Below the pieces are notes generated by a model. It saw only the letters and a list, made by a program, of their open reading frames with translations, was not told the origin of the DNA and searched no databases. Position numbers and translations under genes: made by a program. Shown piece after piece: positions 30,681 through 41,705 of a stretch of 64,000 nt of DNA. The DNA comes from Diphasiastrum complanatum (taxonomy: Eukaryota; Streptophyta; Lycopodiopsida; Lycopodiales; Lycopodiaceae), in contig CM055103.1 of assembly GCA_029204225.1 (NCBI GenBank), positions 27,574,315-27,638,314 on the forward strand, read 5' to 3'. How positions within the stretch are numbered: the first letter of the stretch is position 1; every line of letters starts with the position of its first letter.

Positions 30681-31039
30681 ATTTTGCAATGCAATCTCTT
30701 TTCTCATCTCCAATCTATCTCTCCTCATATCCAAATCTACATCACAAAAACAAAAGATATTAGTACTAACACTAACAATCACAAGAAAAACAATAACAAT
30801 CACAAACAAAACACAAACAAGCAAAAAAGTCTCATTCACTTTCACTCACATTTCACTCTCATCTCATCCTCACTCTTCTCCTTTCTCTCTTTTCTCTTCT
30901 CTTTTCTCTCACACAACTCTCTTCTCTTCTCTCTCACATAATAGGAAATGGATTTTTGACACTCAAAAACCAAAAATGACGTGAGGAACCATCAGGTTCC
31001 CGCGCCAAATTTCTTTTTTTTTGTTAATTTTTTTTTTGC

Positions 31040-31290
31040 GTGGATAGCTTTACACGTGCTATCCACGGTTTAACTCTCTAGGTTTTTCGTGGAGCGCGTG
31101 GATAATTTATCCATGCACTATCCATGACATATCCATGCAAAAGCCAATACTTTTTCATTTAAAAATTTAGTATGGCGTGGATAATCCATGCGTGGATGTT
31201 CCATGCACCCATATCCATGCCTATATCAATGCAAAAAAAAATTTATCCCCGCGTGTTTCTTTGGATGTTGCGTGGATATTTGCATGTTGT
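31040..31290. repeat. CACTA-like subterminal repeat zone
   Basis: The word GCGTGGATA or its reverse complement TATCCA(T/C)GC occurs at least nine times in both orientations in 250 bases. In En/Spm elements such short repeats near the ends are bound by the element's own regulatory protein. Confidence 0.6.
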
Positions 31291-31479
31291 GTTCTTGTGA
31301 CCCACACATGATGTGCCTACATACTTCAAGGATTATACGATCGAGGATGTGACTATCCAATTACCATAAGCTCAACGCGAGCCGAATGGTAATTCACCTT
31401 ACGAAGGCCCTGCACGAACCATTGCCTTATCATTGAGTGAGCCCAATGAGGATAACGAATACATTGTTCATGTTGGGGC

Positions 31480-32178
31480 TCACCTTAATCGAGAGCAATG
31501 CAAAAAACTTGAAAAACTTCTGCGAAAGTATCGACATGTCTTTGCTTGGTCCTAAAAGGGCATGCGAGGAGTTTCACCCCAAGTAGTCGTGCATCGGATT
31601 CACCTTAAATTGAGAGCGAGACCAGCTGCATCCATATCGATGCAATCCGATCTACAGTCCAAAATAAAAGAATAATTACAACGCTTGCTAGATGCAGGAT
31701 TCATCTATGAATTTGAAATACTGAGTGGGTTTCTCTAATCGTAATCATTTTTAAGAAAAATGGAAAACTCCCCAACTGTGTCAAATTTAAGAAACTTAAT
31801 GTTGTCACAGAACGTGATCATTTTCCATTATCTTTCGAAGAATCCATCCTAAAAAATCTCGCAGGAGATGAGGCCTACTCATTCTTAGATGGCTTTAGTG
31901 GCTACAACATGATCCAAATTGTTGAGGAAGATCAACATAAAACCACCTTTGCCATAGAATGGAGAACCTTCTGTTGTAGAGTCATGCCTTTTGGCCTCTG
32001 TAATTCTCCTAGCACATTCCAACGGGTTATACAAGCTGCGTTTTCTCAACAGATGAGAGATACCCTAGAGGTTTACTTGGACGATTTAGGAGCGCATTTA
32101 GAAGAAATACGTCATCTATCTGTGCTTGAAAAAAAAAATTATCCAATGTCAATGATTCAAAATATCTTTGAATCATGA
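31480..32178 (+). pseudogene. Gypsy G reverse transcriptase
   Basis: RKYRHVFAWS and a degraded palm lead to the open segment at 31909 with FCCRVMPFGLCNSPSTFQR and the active site EVYLDDLGAHLEE (YLDD, where Gypsy usually has Y/F-x-DD). PFGLCN is more like Athila than Tat. The frame is lost after HLSVLEK. Confidence 0.75.
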
Positions 32179-32385
32179 AAAATGCCATATTTGAGTAACA
32201 CACGACATTGTTTTAGAACATATCATTTTCAGAAACGGTATCGCAACTGGCCCTGAAAAGGTCATGATCATCTAAAATCTTCCAGAACCACGCACTATCT
32301 GTGAAGTTATTCATTCCTAGGACACGCCAATTATTATCATTGTTTTATTCTCGATTTTGCTGATAAGGCACGATTAATCTATAAG

Positions 32386-32829
32386 GTGGTGGTTGTTCCC
32401 AAATGGACTGATGAACAAAGAATCGCGTTCATTCAGTTGAAGGAAGCCCTCATCAATGCACCTATTCTTCGGGCTCCTGATTACTCCAAGGAATTCCATG
32501 TGCATACCAATGCATCCAAGTATGCCATCGGAGTAATGCTCACCCAACCGGGAGAATTCAAAAAGGATTATCCAATCCGATTTATCAGTAGACAATTGAT
32601 ACCCACTAAAGTCAATTACACCACTATCGAGCATGAAGCTTTGGCAATGTGGTTCAGAAGTTTCGCCATTATCTCATGGGAAAACTTGTTGCTTTCTCCA
32701 CTGATCATCAAGCACTTCTCGACCTTATCAACAAAACTTGCACAACTGGTCAAATTACTCGATGGATCTTGTTATTTTGAGAATTTGAGTATTGGATTAT
32801 TGTTCAAAAGGGCGTTCAACTTTTTTTAG
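32386..32829 (+). pseudogene. Gypsy G RNase H with catalytic Asp changed
   Basis: Contains WTDEQRIAFIQLKEAL, APILRAPDYSKEFHVHTNAS, YAIGVMLTQPGE, PIRFISRQL and NYTTIEHEALAM. The first catalytic Asp of RNase H, normally in HTDAS, is Asn here (HTNAS), so activity would be lost even without the frame change after MWF. In another frame, the DHQALLDLINKTC and ADHLS segments follow. Confidence 0.8.
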
Positions 32830-33089
32830 CAGATCATTTATCCTGAATCCCTAATCTACCAACTCCTAACCAAGGGGTCAACGATGTTTTACCCGATGCA
32901 ATCTTGTTTCAAGTTGACTATACTCCCTTTTGGACAAAGGATATTACTGAATATTTGACTTCAGGGCAGATGGATCCATCCTTATCTAAACCCGAACAAC
33001 GTGTGTTGATCCTCAAAACAACACTTTATACGTTGATTGCAGCACAACTTTACAAGCAAGGGTTAGATGGGATCATCCGATGATGTCTT

Positions 33090-33680
33090 ACTGAAGGTGA
33101 AATAGCCTCCATTATATCCCTAACTCATGAAGGTTATTTCACCTTCCGAAACAACTGCCAGAAAAATCTTCTTAGTAGGATTTTGGTGGCCAACCCTCTT
33201 CAAGGATACCCACATCTAAGTAAAGGCCTATGATATTTGTCAAAGGACAAAACACTTTCAAAAAACTGATTTTATGCCTTTACACCCTGTCACGACTAAT
33301 CAAGTCTTCCAGAAATGGGGAACTGATTATGTTGGACCGATTAGTCCCGCTGCTAGGAACACTCAAGCCAGATATATCATAATAGATATGGATTACCGCA
33401 CCAAATGGGCTGAAGCTAGAGCTTGTTCACAATGCTGACGCTCGTTCTACCATAAAATTTCTCTATGAATAGGCTATTGTTCATTTCGGATGTCCTCTAG
33501 AATTTATACGTGATAGGGATACACATTTCCATAACTTTGTCATAGCCGATTTACTTTCAAAATTCTTCGTTGTACATCGTAAAAGTTCTCCGTATTATCC
33601 ATGACCAGGCGAAATGCACCAACAAAATATTATGTGGTATTCTTACCAAGACCGTCGAGTCTAGCCATTCCGATTGGGAA
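33090..33680 (+). pseudogene. Gypsy G integrase, degraded
   Basis: Broken frames give a zinc-binding tail (CDICQRTKHFQKTDF), QKWGTDYVGPISPA with the first catalytic Asp, IIIDMDYRTKWAEARA, HFGCPLEFIRDRDTHFHN with the second, and RKSSPYYP. Stops separate all of these. Confidence 0.7.
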
Positions 33681-33861
33681 TTAAAACTCCATGCCGCTCA
33701 CTTAACACCATCTTTGATACTACCATTTCAAAAAAGCCATCTCTAGTACATACCTCCACTCTACTTGACTCCTCGGTCAACATAGATGATTTTGCATTAC
33801 ACTTACTAGCACAAACCCAATCCATTGTTGTCACAGCTACTCCCATCCACTCCTCTCCATC

Positions 33862-34135
33862 ATGTATCAATACAACCCCATAATTTTATTCTGTGATAAT
33901 CAGAGTGCTATTGCCTTATCGGCCAACCCTAGATTTCACTCTAGGAGTAAGCACATTGAAATCAAATATCACTACATCAGGGGCAAAGTTCTCAACAAGG
34001 AGGTGAGCTTAACGTATTGCAGAATGCAGGACATGGTTGCAGATATATTCACGAAGGCATTAAGTATTAATGCACACATCAAATTTTGTGCATTGCTCAG
34101 TCTGAAGATCAAGGCATTTATGGATCCAGATTAAA
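33862..34135 (+). pseudogene. Copia N RNase H C-terminus
   Basis: ILFCDNQSAIALSANPRFHS, KHIEIKYHYIRGKVLNKEVS, MVADIFTKAL and the tail LLSLKIKAFMDPD, which stops at the poly-G tract. This is a typical Copia RNase H end. Upstream (33690-33861) an open plus frame of unknown kind is fused to it, so the rest of Copia N is missing. Confidence 0.85.
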
Positions 34136-34154
34136 GGGGGGGGGGGGGGGGGGG
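34136..34154 (+). other. Poly-G polypurine tract (19 G)
   Basis: An uninterrupted run of 19 G between the RNase H stop and an LTR-like TGTTGAATTTATC at 34156, the position of a Copia polypurine tract. The run is far longer than usual. Confidence 0.75.
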
Positions 34155-34155
34155 T

Positions 34156-35300
34156 TGTTGAATTTATCTTCTCCTAAATCCTGTTTTAATATGCCTCCAT
34201 TCATGCTGTATTTTTTACTCATGTTGTCGCACAATCTGCATATTTACATGTAAAATAAGACAGGCAAAAAACTCGACTGTCTACATAAATACAAGTACAT
34301 TTCCACAGACGAAAAAGGCAAAAAATGTGACACTGTATTTTTACATGTGATTTGTCAAAGGGGAAAAAGATGACACTACCTCACAAAATGCCGAAAGTGC
34401 CCTAGGAAAAGCGAAGGCACCCTGTAAATCAAATCCTAAGGCATTTCATCAGAGTGTCGCATTTTTCGCATCTTCACCAATGCTCATTTTAGCAAAGGCT
34501 GACGTCGCGGCCTTTTCACGCTCATCCCACGCAACTGTGCTAACAGATTTGACAATGATAGCAGCCACCCACAATCTCCTATAGACAGCACATTCACTTT
34601 GTACTTTCTTCATCTGCACACCTGTAAAATTGTGTATATATTGAATACCACTTGCATATTCAAAAGTGTGTGTGAAAATAATAGCATCAAAAGCTTATCA
34701 GAGATAGACGAAGTAGATGCCCCGCGCATTGACTCTTTTGTATTGTCAGTAATAGGTTCATCCCTTTTTACAGATTGAATTAGCTTTGTAGAGCACGCGG
34801 TTTTGTCTGCTATTGTCTTGTGCACCGCAGCATTATTGACATGTATATTTTGCTATACTTAATCTGATAACAGCTCTGTTGTTCTACGTTCAAATTTTTG
34901 TTGATATTGCTATGCTTTTCTTCATTCTGTCTGTAATTTGTTCTTAGCGAATTATTATTAGTCTAGTTGTTGATGACTAATATTTAGTCTTGCCTTTCGC
35001 GACTAATTCACGACTGATTATCAGTCGAGCTCAGTCTAGCCTTTCGCGAATCATTCACAACTAATAATTTGTCTAGTTGTTCGTGACAAATTATTCTTCT
35101 GATATATTGTTAATGTTTGGCTACGTAATCAGATAGACCGTGATTTCTATCACTAACGTTCTATTCGTTTCTTATAGGCATAGTCATGCTTAGGGAAAGA
35201 GTAATATAGCTCATTCCGCTGCACACGAACACTTTCTGTTCGGGTTCGTTTCTTGTTTGAGTTTCAAGTTCGTTTCTTTTCATGTTTGTTTTCTTTTCGA
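34156..35300 (+). mobile_element. Probable 3' LTR of Copia N and unassigned DNA
   Basis: Starts TGTTGAATTTATC. The far end is not identifiable. The part around 34970-35090 repeats words such as CTAGTTGTTxxTGAC and CTTTCGCGA, similar in style to the LTRs of Copia A and H. No gene is seen. Confidence 0.45.
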
Positions 35301-35399
35301 GCTATTTTTTTTTGTTTCTCACACTCACACACCCTCTTTCTCCAACAACCCTCAAATACGAGCTCAATAGTTATGGATTGAGAGCTCATTTGTACTGAT

Positions 35400-38300
35400 T
35401 TTGAGAGAAATCAAGCTTGAGGTAATCATTTTGACAATTTTACTTCTCCATAAAGGATTGATACTTGAAAGTGAGTACAAATCTGATTTTTGGAGTAGAC
35501 AGGGTATTAGTGCAAAAGAAAATGGTTATGTGAGTGGTTGAGTAGACCTCATCGGTAGGGAACTTGAGCACTGTGGAATTGGATGACTTAGGTATGAACT
35601 TTTTGCCTCTGATTAACTCATTGGAGAGGCACCCTTGTATGGTTCTTCTGTGAGCAGCACAATTTCATGTGATGGCTATGGAGCTCGTTGACAGCCTACC
35701 TACTTGCATAACAACTGCATTGATGGCTTGTTGCAGTGTGAGACCTGTGGTTGCAGGGAAGGAGGAACCTGAACAACCATCTCGTGGCTGTTGTGGGAGG
35801 AGGCTAAGCAAATATCGTGGCTGTAGCCACCAAATTCATTGTGAATTTATTTATTTTATAACCTATTAGGGTTTACCAAGCGACGTACGAATGTATGTCT
35901 TTTTCCTTTTGGTATGGATTTTTTTTGTTTTTTGGATGTTAAGGTTGAATTGGTGCATGAGAAAGTCAACAATCCGGGTAATTGCATGACTATTTGTATC
36001 AATTATTGTTGCATGTCGGTCATCCAGGGATCAATATAAGTTTGACATTTTGTAACTTTAAATGTGAGCTAAATTAACTCGGAAAAATTAAGTTACTAGC
36101 ACCTATTTAGAGGAAGTCTAGTTTCTTGGTGCTAGGTTGTCAAAGTTTTAACTATGATTTTGGATATTACTTCCCGGTTATGCATAGAGGGAATTTGGAT
36201 TTTCCTTCTCTATGGACCATATGCATGTATTTGCATTTGGCTTTCAGTAATGTAAGCCCAAATTTTGTGGAGCTTGGGTACCATTGTATTCATGGTCAAG
36301 CAGTAACAAATCGGTTTCCGGAGGAAAAAATTTCTAAGCCGATCTTGACGGAACGGATAGGGGATTTGATTCCTTGGTACTGTGTTATTTAGCCACTTAT
36401 AACTTTGGAGTATCGATACTCCCAATAAATGGAGTTAAATAGTGTTTTTTGGTTTTTTTCCTTTTCAACTCGGTGGAACACCGATGGTTTTGTATTTGTG
36501 TTCTTGATGATTTCGATCATTAGGATTGAGCAAGCCAAAGCTTTTGAGATTCTATTTAAAGTGATTAATTGGAATATAGGTGATAATATTTGGAGGTAGT
36601 TCTTTATTTGACAACAATTTATGTGTCGAGTACAATAAAAGAAGTGTCTGAATCCAAATTTTATGGATTTTCCATTAATTATAGACAACTTAAACGAAGT
36701 AATGCTTAAGCCAGTGTAAGGAAAAGGAAATTAGCCTAGCATTTACTTGTGTCCAAGGAGTTATAGTACCTTAGTTGGAAACCAAAAAATCTAAGGGAGG
36801 AAGAAAGAGGGACACCTGTGTTAGTAAATGAGTTTTGGGTTATGTAATTTGGATTTCTTGATAATCCCTGTGGAAAAGTTGCATAATACTAGTTATGGAG
36901 TAATTCCATAGTAAAATTGATTAATGGGTTTCATTTAACTGAATTCATGTTTGATATCATGTATGACCATTGAGAATGACCGTAAATTTTAATATGATTT
37001 GGATGAAAAGAAACTAATCATCACATGGATCTTATATAACCTGTCAGTACTGAAAAAATTTCCCTTAGAGGTAATGCTCTCGGTTGAGGGACTAATAGAG
37101 CTTATTACTAACCAAAAGAGGTTTACAATGTGTTAAGAGACCATGTGTAGGAATCTTCTTGTGGAATTACCCTTTCATAAATGGATTATGATAATATGTT
37201 ATCCATCAAGAACAAAATTTATGGATTTTCCAGTGTTTGGTTATGATACTATGTGCCTATACCTGGTATAGGAATTCTAGTTTGATTTCGGATCTCTAGA
37301 ATATCAGATATGGCGGTTAAGGATTTTCTGGAAGGAAGAGCTGGTAGTATGGGACATCAGTAATTTTGGAGAGGAAATTCTAGGACTGTAAAGATCTGAT
37401 TATCAATGGAGTATATTAGTGCCTAGTCATGATATGAAAAAAAGAAAAACCATTGATAAAATGTGGGGTATTTTGGAAAATTTTGAGGTTTAATCTAGAT
37501 CCCAATGTGGTATCTCACTATTTACAAAATCAGAGGCCCTCAAATCTATTTCTCGCTTTCTTAATTAATCCTTTACTTCTTAGTAATTTCTCGAATATAA
37601 GACATCAAACTGGTTTATATGATTCTTTCTAGCATGAAGTTATTCTTCTAAAAGACTGTTATATCTTATGAATTACTACTTTGTGTGAATAGACTTGGAA
37701 TTCAGATAAATCCTAAGGTGATTGTGTTTCAATTTCTTAAACTTAGGATATCTCTTTTGCATAAATGAATTTCAAAGAAATTATAGTACTGTCACTCAGG
37801 TTGAAAATAATTGAAAGAAAATATCTATTTGTCATCCTTCTGTTAAAAGCACTTATTACTGACTTTAGAATGGATTTGGATATTTTCATTTGTCATCTTT
37901 CTAGTTAACTTTTATAGAAAGTGATAATTTCTTTAAAAGGAGAGATGAAGTGATGGGATAAAATTCTATCTGAGGATATGTTGGTTGCATAATTTTCGGA
38001 AGAGAACCAACTGTGGTATAGAAATGAGATTTTTCTTAAAGTAATTTTTCTATAAGTGCTTGTGTACAGGAATCAATCTAAATCTCCATATTTACAGGAG
38101 AGTTAAATCTATTGAGATTTGTTGTATTTTAGAATATTTGGATATTTTAAGAATATTTGTACCAAGAAGCACTATTATCTACAAGGAATTGTGATAGGAT
38201 TTAGACTATCAAAACAATGAATTTTCTTTAGCTTTTGGACTTTATCTATGAAATAAAGAGTTAATTCACCCAATGGTTCATGTAATTAGGATTATGTGAA

Positions 38301-38552
38301 GGTGATGAGCTTTTATTTGGAGAAGATCAACCAGTTTGGAAGATTTATGGCTTAGTGTATCTTGGAATTTTGAGTTAGTACTCATGTATCTCTAGACAAG
38401 CAATTGAAGAATTGTTGCATCTTTGAGTACTTATTCAGATGGAAAGATCAAACTAAGGATAATGATTCCTAGATTAGAGCTGAAAACTTAAGGAATAATT
38501 TCATGTTTTCTCTTTCTTGTTCTGAGGACAAAACCTGTTTAAGGGAGGAAGA
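35400..38552 (+). mobile_element. Decayed Del/Tekay-like Gypsy, mostly non-coding
   Basis: A long AT-rich stretch without open frames. Around 37300-37330 and 37445-37970 it matches, inverted, the LTR-like sequence at 19209-19760. At its end 38460-38552 it carries a pol relic. I interpret it as old LTR plus deleted interior of a chromovirus; most of 35400-37290 could not be assigned. Confidence 0.45.
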
Positions 38553-38595
38553 ATGTTACGGCCATATTCAGTTAAGGACATGGAATAGTCCTAAT
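38460..38595 (+). mobile_element. Chromovirus pol end, polypurine tract and LTR start
   Basis: GAGGACAAAACCTGTTTAAG then GGAGGAAGAA and TGTTACGGCC (from 38554). Plant Tekay/Del elements end pol with a very similar GAGGACAA....TTTAAGGG.GGAGGA signature, followed by an LTR beginning TGTAACG. The LTR is cut after about 40 bases by Copia H and resumes at 43843. Confidence 0.6.
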
Positions 38596-39376
38596 TGTCA
38601 CAGAAGGCCAAATCATTTCGTGTTTGTCTTCTCCTTCTCTTTTCGCGAACAATTTTCTTTTCGTGCGGAAGCCCTTACAAGATCCCAGACACTTGACTAC
38701 TCATCACAAAACATATTTTATTCTAGCAATCAAGACACATAGCACAAGACAAAGGAATACACGAAAATAGAGTGACTATATTGTCAGTTTGGTTTTGGAG
38801 CAAGATCGTCAGTGTCTCGCTCGTTGGCGGATTGACACTCTGCTCTTACACTGTGTTCTGCTCGTTGGAAGACTTTCATTCACAACTATGGTGTCTTTAC
38901 TTTCTTACTCTATTCGCTACGTTTCTCTCTGTCTCTTACAGATTCTGTATTCACATATTTCTCTTTTTATCGTTATGATCCAGAGAGGATTGTTTATACC
39001 TCCACTATGTGGAGTTTACAAGATAGCTAAATGTCGAATCACATGACTAGTTAACGCTAATCAACTAGTTACTTAGTCTCCGTCATTGCTACTCGTTTCA
39101 GTTGGGCGTGAAGCCCGTTGAGCTGCCAGCTAGCAGCGCGAAAGATTTTTCTTCGTTTGTTTCATAATCTCCCGTTTGTTTTCGTTCTTTTCTTGTCTTT
39201 TTGAAGTTTTCGTTTTGCGTCCCTTTTGCGGTTTGTGGTCCTGGAGGTGTGTTTGCGATTCGGGAATCATTTGTGCTTCAAGTCAAAGACATGTTGACTG
39301 TCGCAAATCGTTCTCGTTCGACCTCCGTGTCTTGTTCATGTTGCAACAAAGTTGCAGGAGTTCACCATTTCTGACA
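38596..39376 (-). mobile_element. 3' LTR of Copia H
   Basis: 781 bases; on the minus strand it starts TGTCAGAAATGG after GGTTCAAGAGGGAG and ends CTGTGACA. It closely matches 43046-43842. The inverted repeat ACTAGTT..AACTAGT is at about 39047-39071. Confidence 0.88.
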
Positions 39377-40226
39377 CTCCCTCTTGAACCTTGCAGCTTT
39401 GTTTGTTCAATCCAATTGCCTCTCTTTGCTTGGTAAAGAGTGGTTTGTCGAGCAGTTTCGTGAGGAGATCTGCAATCATACTCTCTGATTTTATGAACTG
39501 GACCTAGAGCTCTCCTTTCAAGATCAATTCTCGAATGTGATGGTACTTCAGAAGAATGTGCTTCGTCTTTGAATGGAAGACAGAATCATGGGACAAATAG
39601 ATGGCACTCTGGGAGTCCATCATCATTGTGTTTGGCCCCTCTTGTGGTATCCCTATTGTCTCCAACATCATTTGTAGCCACACTACCTCATTCGCCACTT
39701 TCGAGGCTACGACATACTCAACCTCGCAAGAGGATTGAGCTACCAAGATTTGTTTTTTTCATATCCAGCTGATTGCAGCTCCGCACGCTATTGTACATCC
39801 TCCAGTAATGGACTTGCTATCATCTTTGCAGCTCGTCCAGTTCGCATCACTGTAGTGATGCAGCTCGAATCCTTTCTCTTCGTTTTTAGCTCTGTAGGTT
39901 AATCCAATTTTATGGGTACCCTTCAGATACTGTAGGATTCGTTTGACCATTTTCCAATGTGCTAGACTAGGATTGGAATAGAATTGGCTCAATGCGTAAA
40001 CAGAGAAGGCCAGATCGGGTCTGGTACATATTGTTAAGTACATTAGACTACCAATTAAGTTCTGGTAGGGTATACCTACCATCTTTTGTTCTTCCTCTTC
40101 TATTTTTGGGCAATCTTGTTTCGTGAGCTTGGCTCCAGCTATCATTGGTGTGGCTTTCTCTTTACAGTCCATCATGTGGTACTGCTTCAGCACTTTTTTG
40201 GCATATTCTAACTGACTCAAGTGCAT
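39377..40226 (-). pseudogene. Copia H RNase H and end of reverse transcriptase
   Basis: The minus strand encodes LSQLEYAKKVLKQYHMMDCK, IPYQNLIGSLMYLTICTRPD, VKRILQYLKGTHKIGLTY, HHYSDANWTSCKDDSKSITG, then after a shift SSCEVEYVVASKVANEVVWL, DSQSAIYLSHD and TKHILLKYHHIRELI. SDANW and the E in EVEYV fit the catalytic acids. The last part is out of frame near 39500. Confidence 0.85.
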
Positions 40227-40887
40227 TTCGCCATTTGTTCAATCTCTTCTGATCTCCAGCCCTAGGCATTTTGTTGCTTCTCCAAGATCTGTGATTTCGT
40301 AGTTTTCGGAAATCTGACTCTTCGTGTCTTTCCTATCATCAACGAATCATCCATGAAAATGGTCAGTATCACAAAATCTTTTCCTACTCTTTTGATGTAG
40401 ACATTCAGTTTGGTTGAGTAGGATTGAAGTCTAAAGACTTCAGAAGACCATCAAGCTTTTTGTACCAGGCTCGTGATGCATGTTTTAGACCGTAGATGCA
40501 TCTCTGCAATCGACAGACATATTGTCTATTGTCGGGGTCTTCATAGCCTTCAGGTTGCTTCATGAAAATTTTCTCCTCTAGATCTCCATGGAGAAAGGCT
40601 GTTTTCACGTCAATCTGGTGAATTTCTAGATTGTACTGTGTGGTGTATGCAAGGAGCAATTTTATGCTTGTCATCTTGACCATGGGCGAATATGTGTCGA
40701 AATAGTCGACACCATATCTCTGCGTGTAGCCCTTTGCCACAAGCCTTGCCTTGTAGCGGCCAATCATGCCATCTGATTTTAGCTTTTTCTTGTACACCCA
40801 CTTGCAGTCGACTATTTTTCTATTTTCTGACAGTGGCTCTAATGTCCATGCCTCATTTTGCCTCATCGACTTGATCTCCTCTGACAT
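40227..40887 (-). pseudogene. Copia H reverse transcriptase core
   Basis: MRQNEAWTLEPLSENRKIVD, CKWVYKKKLKSDG, YKARLVAKGYTQRYGVDYFD, IHQIDVKTAFLHGDLEEKIF and CIYGLKHASRAWYKKL are in one open frame (40405-40887). The active-site stretch continues in another frame as IFMDDSLMIG, so the catalytic Asp pair is encoded but separated by a shift. Confidence 0.85.
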
Positions 40888-41209
40888 TGCCTGCTTCCAG
40901 AATTCTCCCTCTGGACTCTGGATAGCTTCTTGGTATGTTGCTGGCTCTTTTGTGAAGCTGCAGTGCTCGAACTACGTGTCTTCGCTCCATTGAAGATTGT
41001 CAGAATAGCGGTCTGGAGGTCTTTTTTGTGTTGTTGACCTTCGAGGTTCGTTTCGTCACTGCTTGAACATTTCTTGTTCATGGGGTCGATCCTCTGTTTC
41101 ATGCTGCTCTTGAGTCTCGGGGCCTGCATTCTGATTTGATGTCTATCCTTGATCTCCCTCTTGAATAGGCAGCAGTGTTAAGATCTCATGGTCTCTTTCA
41201 TCTTTTAGT

Positions 41210-41705
41210 CTAGGGAATGTGGACTCGTCGAACTTTACATCTCTGTTCGAAACAACCTTCTTCATGGTTGGATCGTAGAGTATGTACATGTGTTCCATTC
41301 GAGTAGCTGACCATGATTGTTCGCTTGGATTTGTCGTCGAGCTTGCTTCTCTTTTCCTTTGGAATGTGCTTGTATGCTACACATCCAAACACTCGTGCGT
41401 ATGACAGATCAAGATTTCTGTCTGTCCACATTTTGTATGGTGTTTTGTTCTCCAGTGCTATCGTTGTAGATCTGTTTTGCAGGTTACAGCTGTAGTTATT
41501 GCCTCGACCCAGAATTGGCCTGGCAATTGAGTCTGTGCTATCATGCATCTGGCTCCTTCGACTAGCATTCTGTTTTTTCTTTTTGCCACACCGTTGTATT
41601 TTGGTGTGTATACAGGAGTGAACTGGTGTTCAATCCCCTGTTCTTCACAGAATCTTGAGAATTCTGTGCTTTTCTATTCACCTCCATTGTTAGATCTAAG
41701 TGCTG
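41210..41705 (-). pseudogene. Copia H integrase, truncated
   Basis: Begins abruptly with ALRSNNGGE (second-Asp region with Asn in the catalytic place), then FTPVYTPKYNGVAKRKNRML (catalytic Glu position now Lys), PGQFWVEAITTA, KTPYKMWTDRN and VFGCVAYKHIPKEKRSKLDD. The zinc-binding domain and first catalytic Asp are missing at a junction near 41700, where protease sequence is joined directly. Confidence 0.75.

Larger units (their letters stand above)
28866..31300 (-). mobile_element. CACTA (En/Spm)-like transposon remnant
   Basis: A block between Copia E and Gypsy G that holds a piece of a TNP2-like transposase (29560-30042) and, toward 31050-31300, many inverted and direct copies of GCGTGGATA/TATCCATGC like the subterminal repeats of CACTA elements. 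The right tip may be CACAAGAACACAAC on the minus strand (about 31298). The left tip and 3-base duplications are not certain. Confidence 0.55.
31310..33680 (+). mobile_element. Gypsy G, degraded pol
   Basis: Plus-strand pol sequence without recognisable LTRs, extending from before the reverse transcriptase (KKLEKLLRKYRHVFAWS) to integrase. It has stops and shifts throughout and ends where the Copia N piece begins. RNase H and integrase motifs place it in Ty3/Gypsy. Confidence 0.75.

Noticed and set aside
30528-30984. Plus-strand frames rich in Thr, Asn, Ser and Phe
   Set aside because: Low-complexity sequence from CA and CTCTTTTC runs; no family motif and no homologue in the window.
34610-34825. 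71-codon minus frame in the Copia N LTR region
   Set aside because: Short, without homology to any recognised protein, and inside probable LTR sequence.
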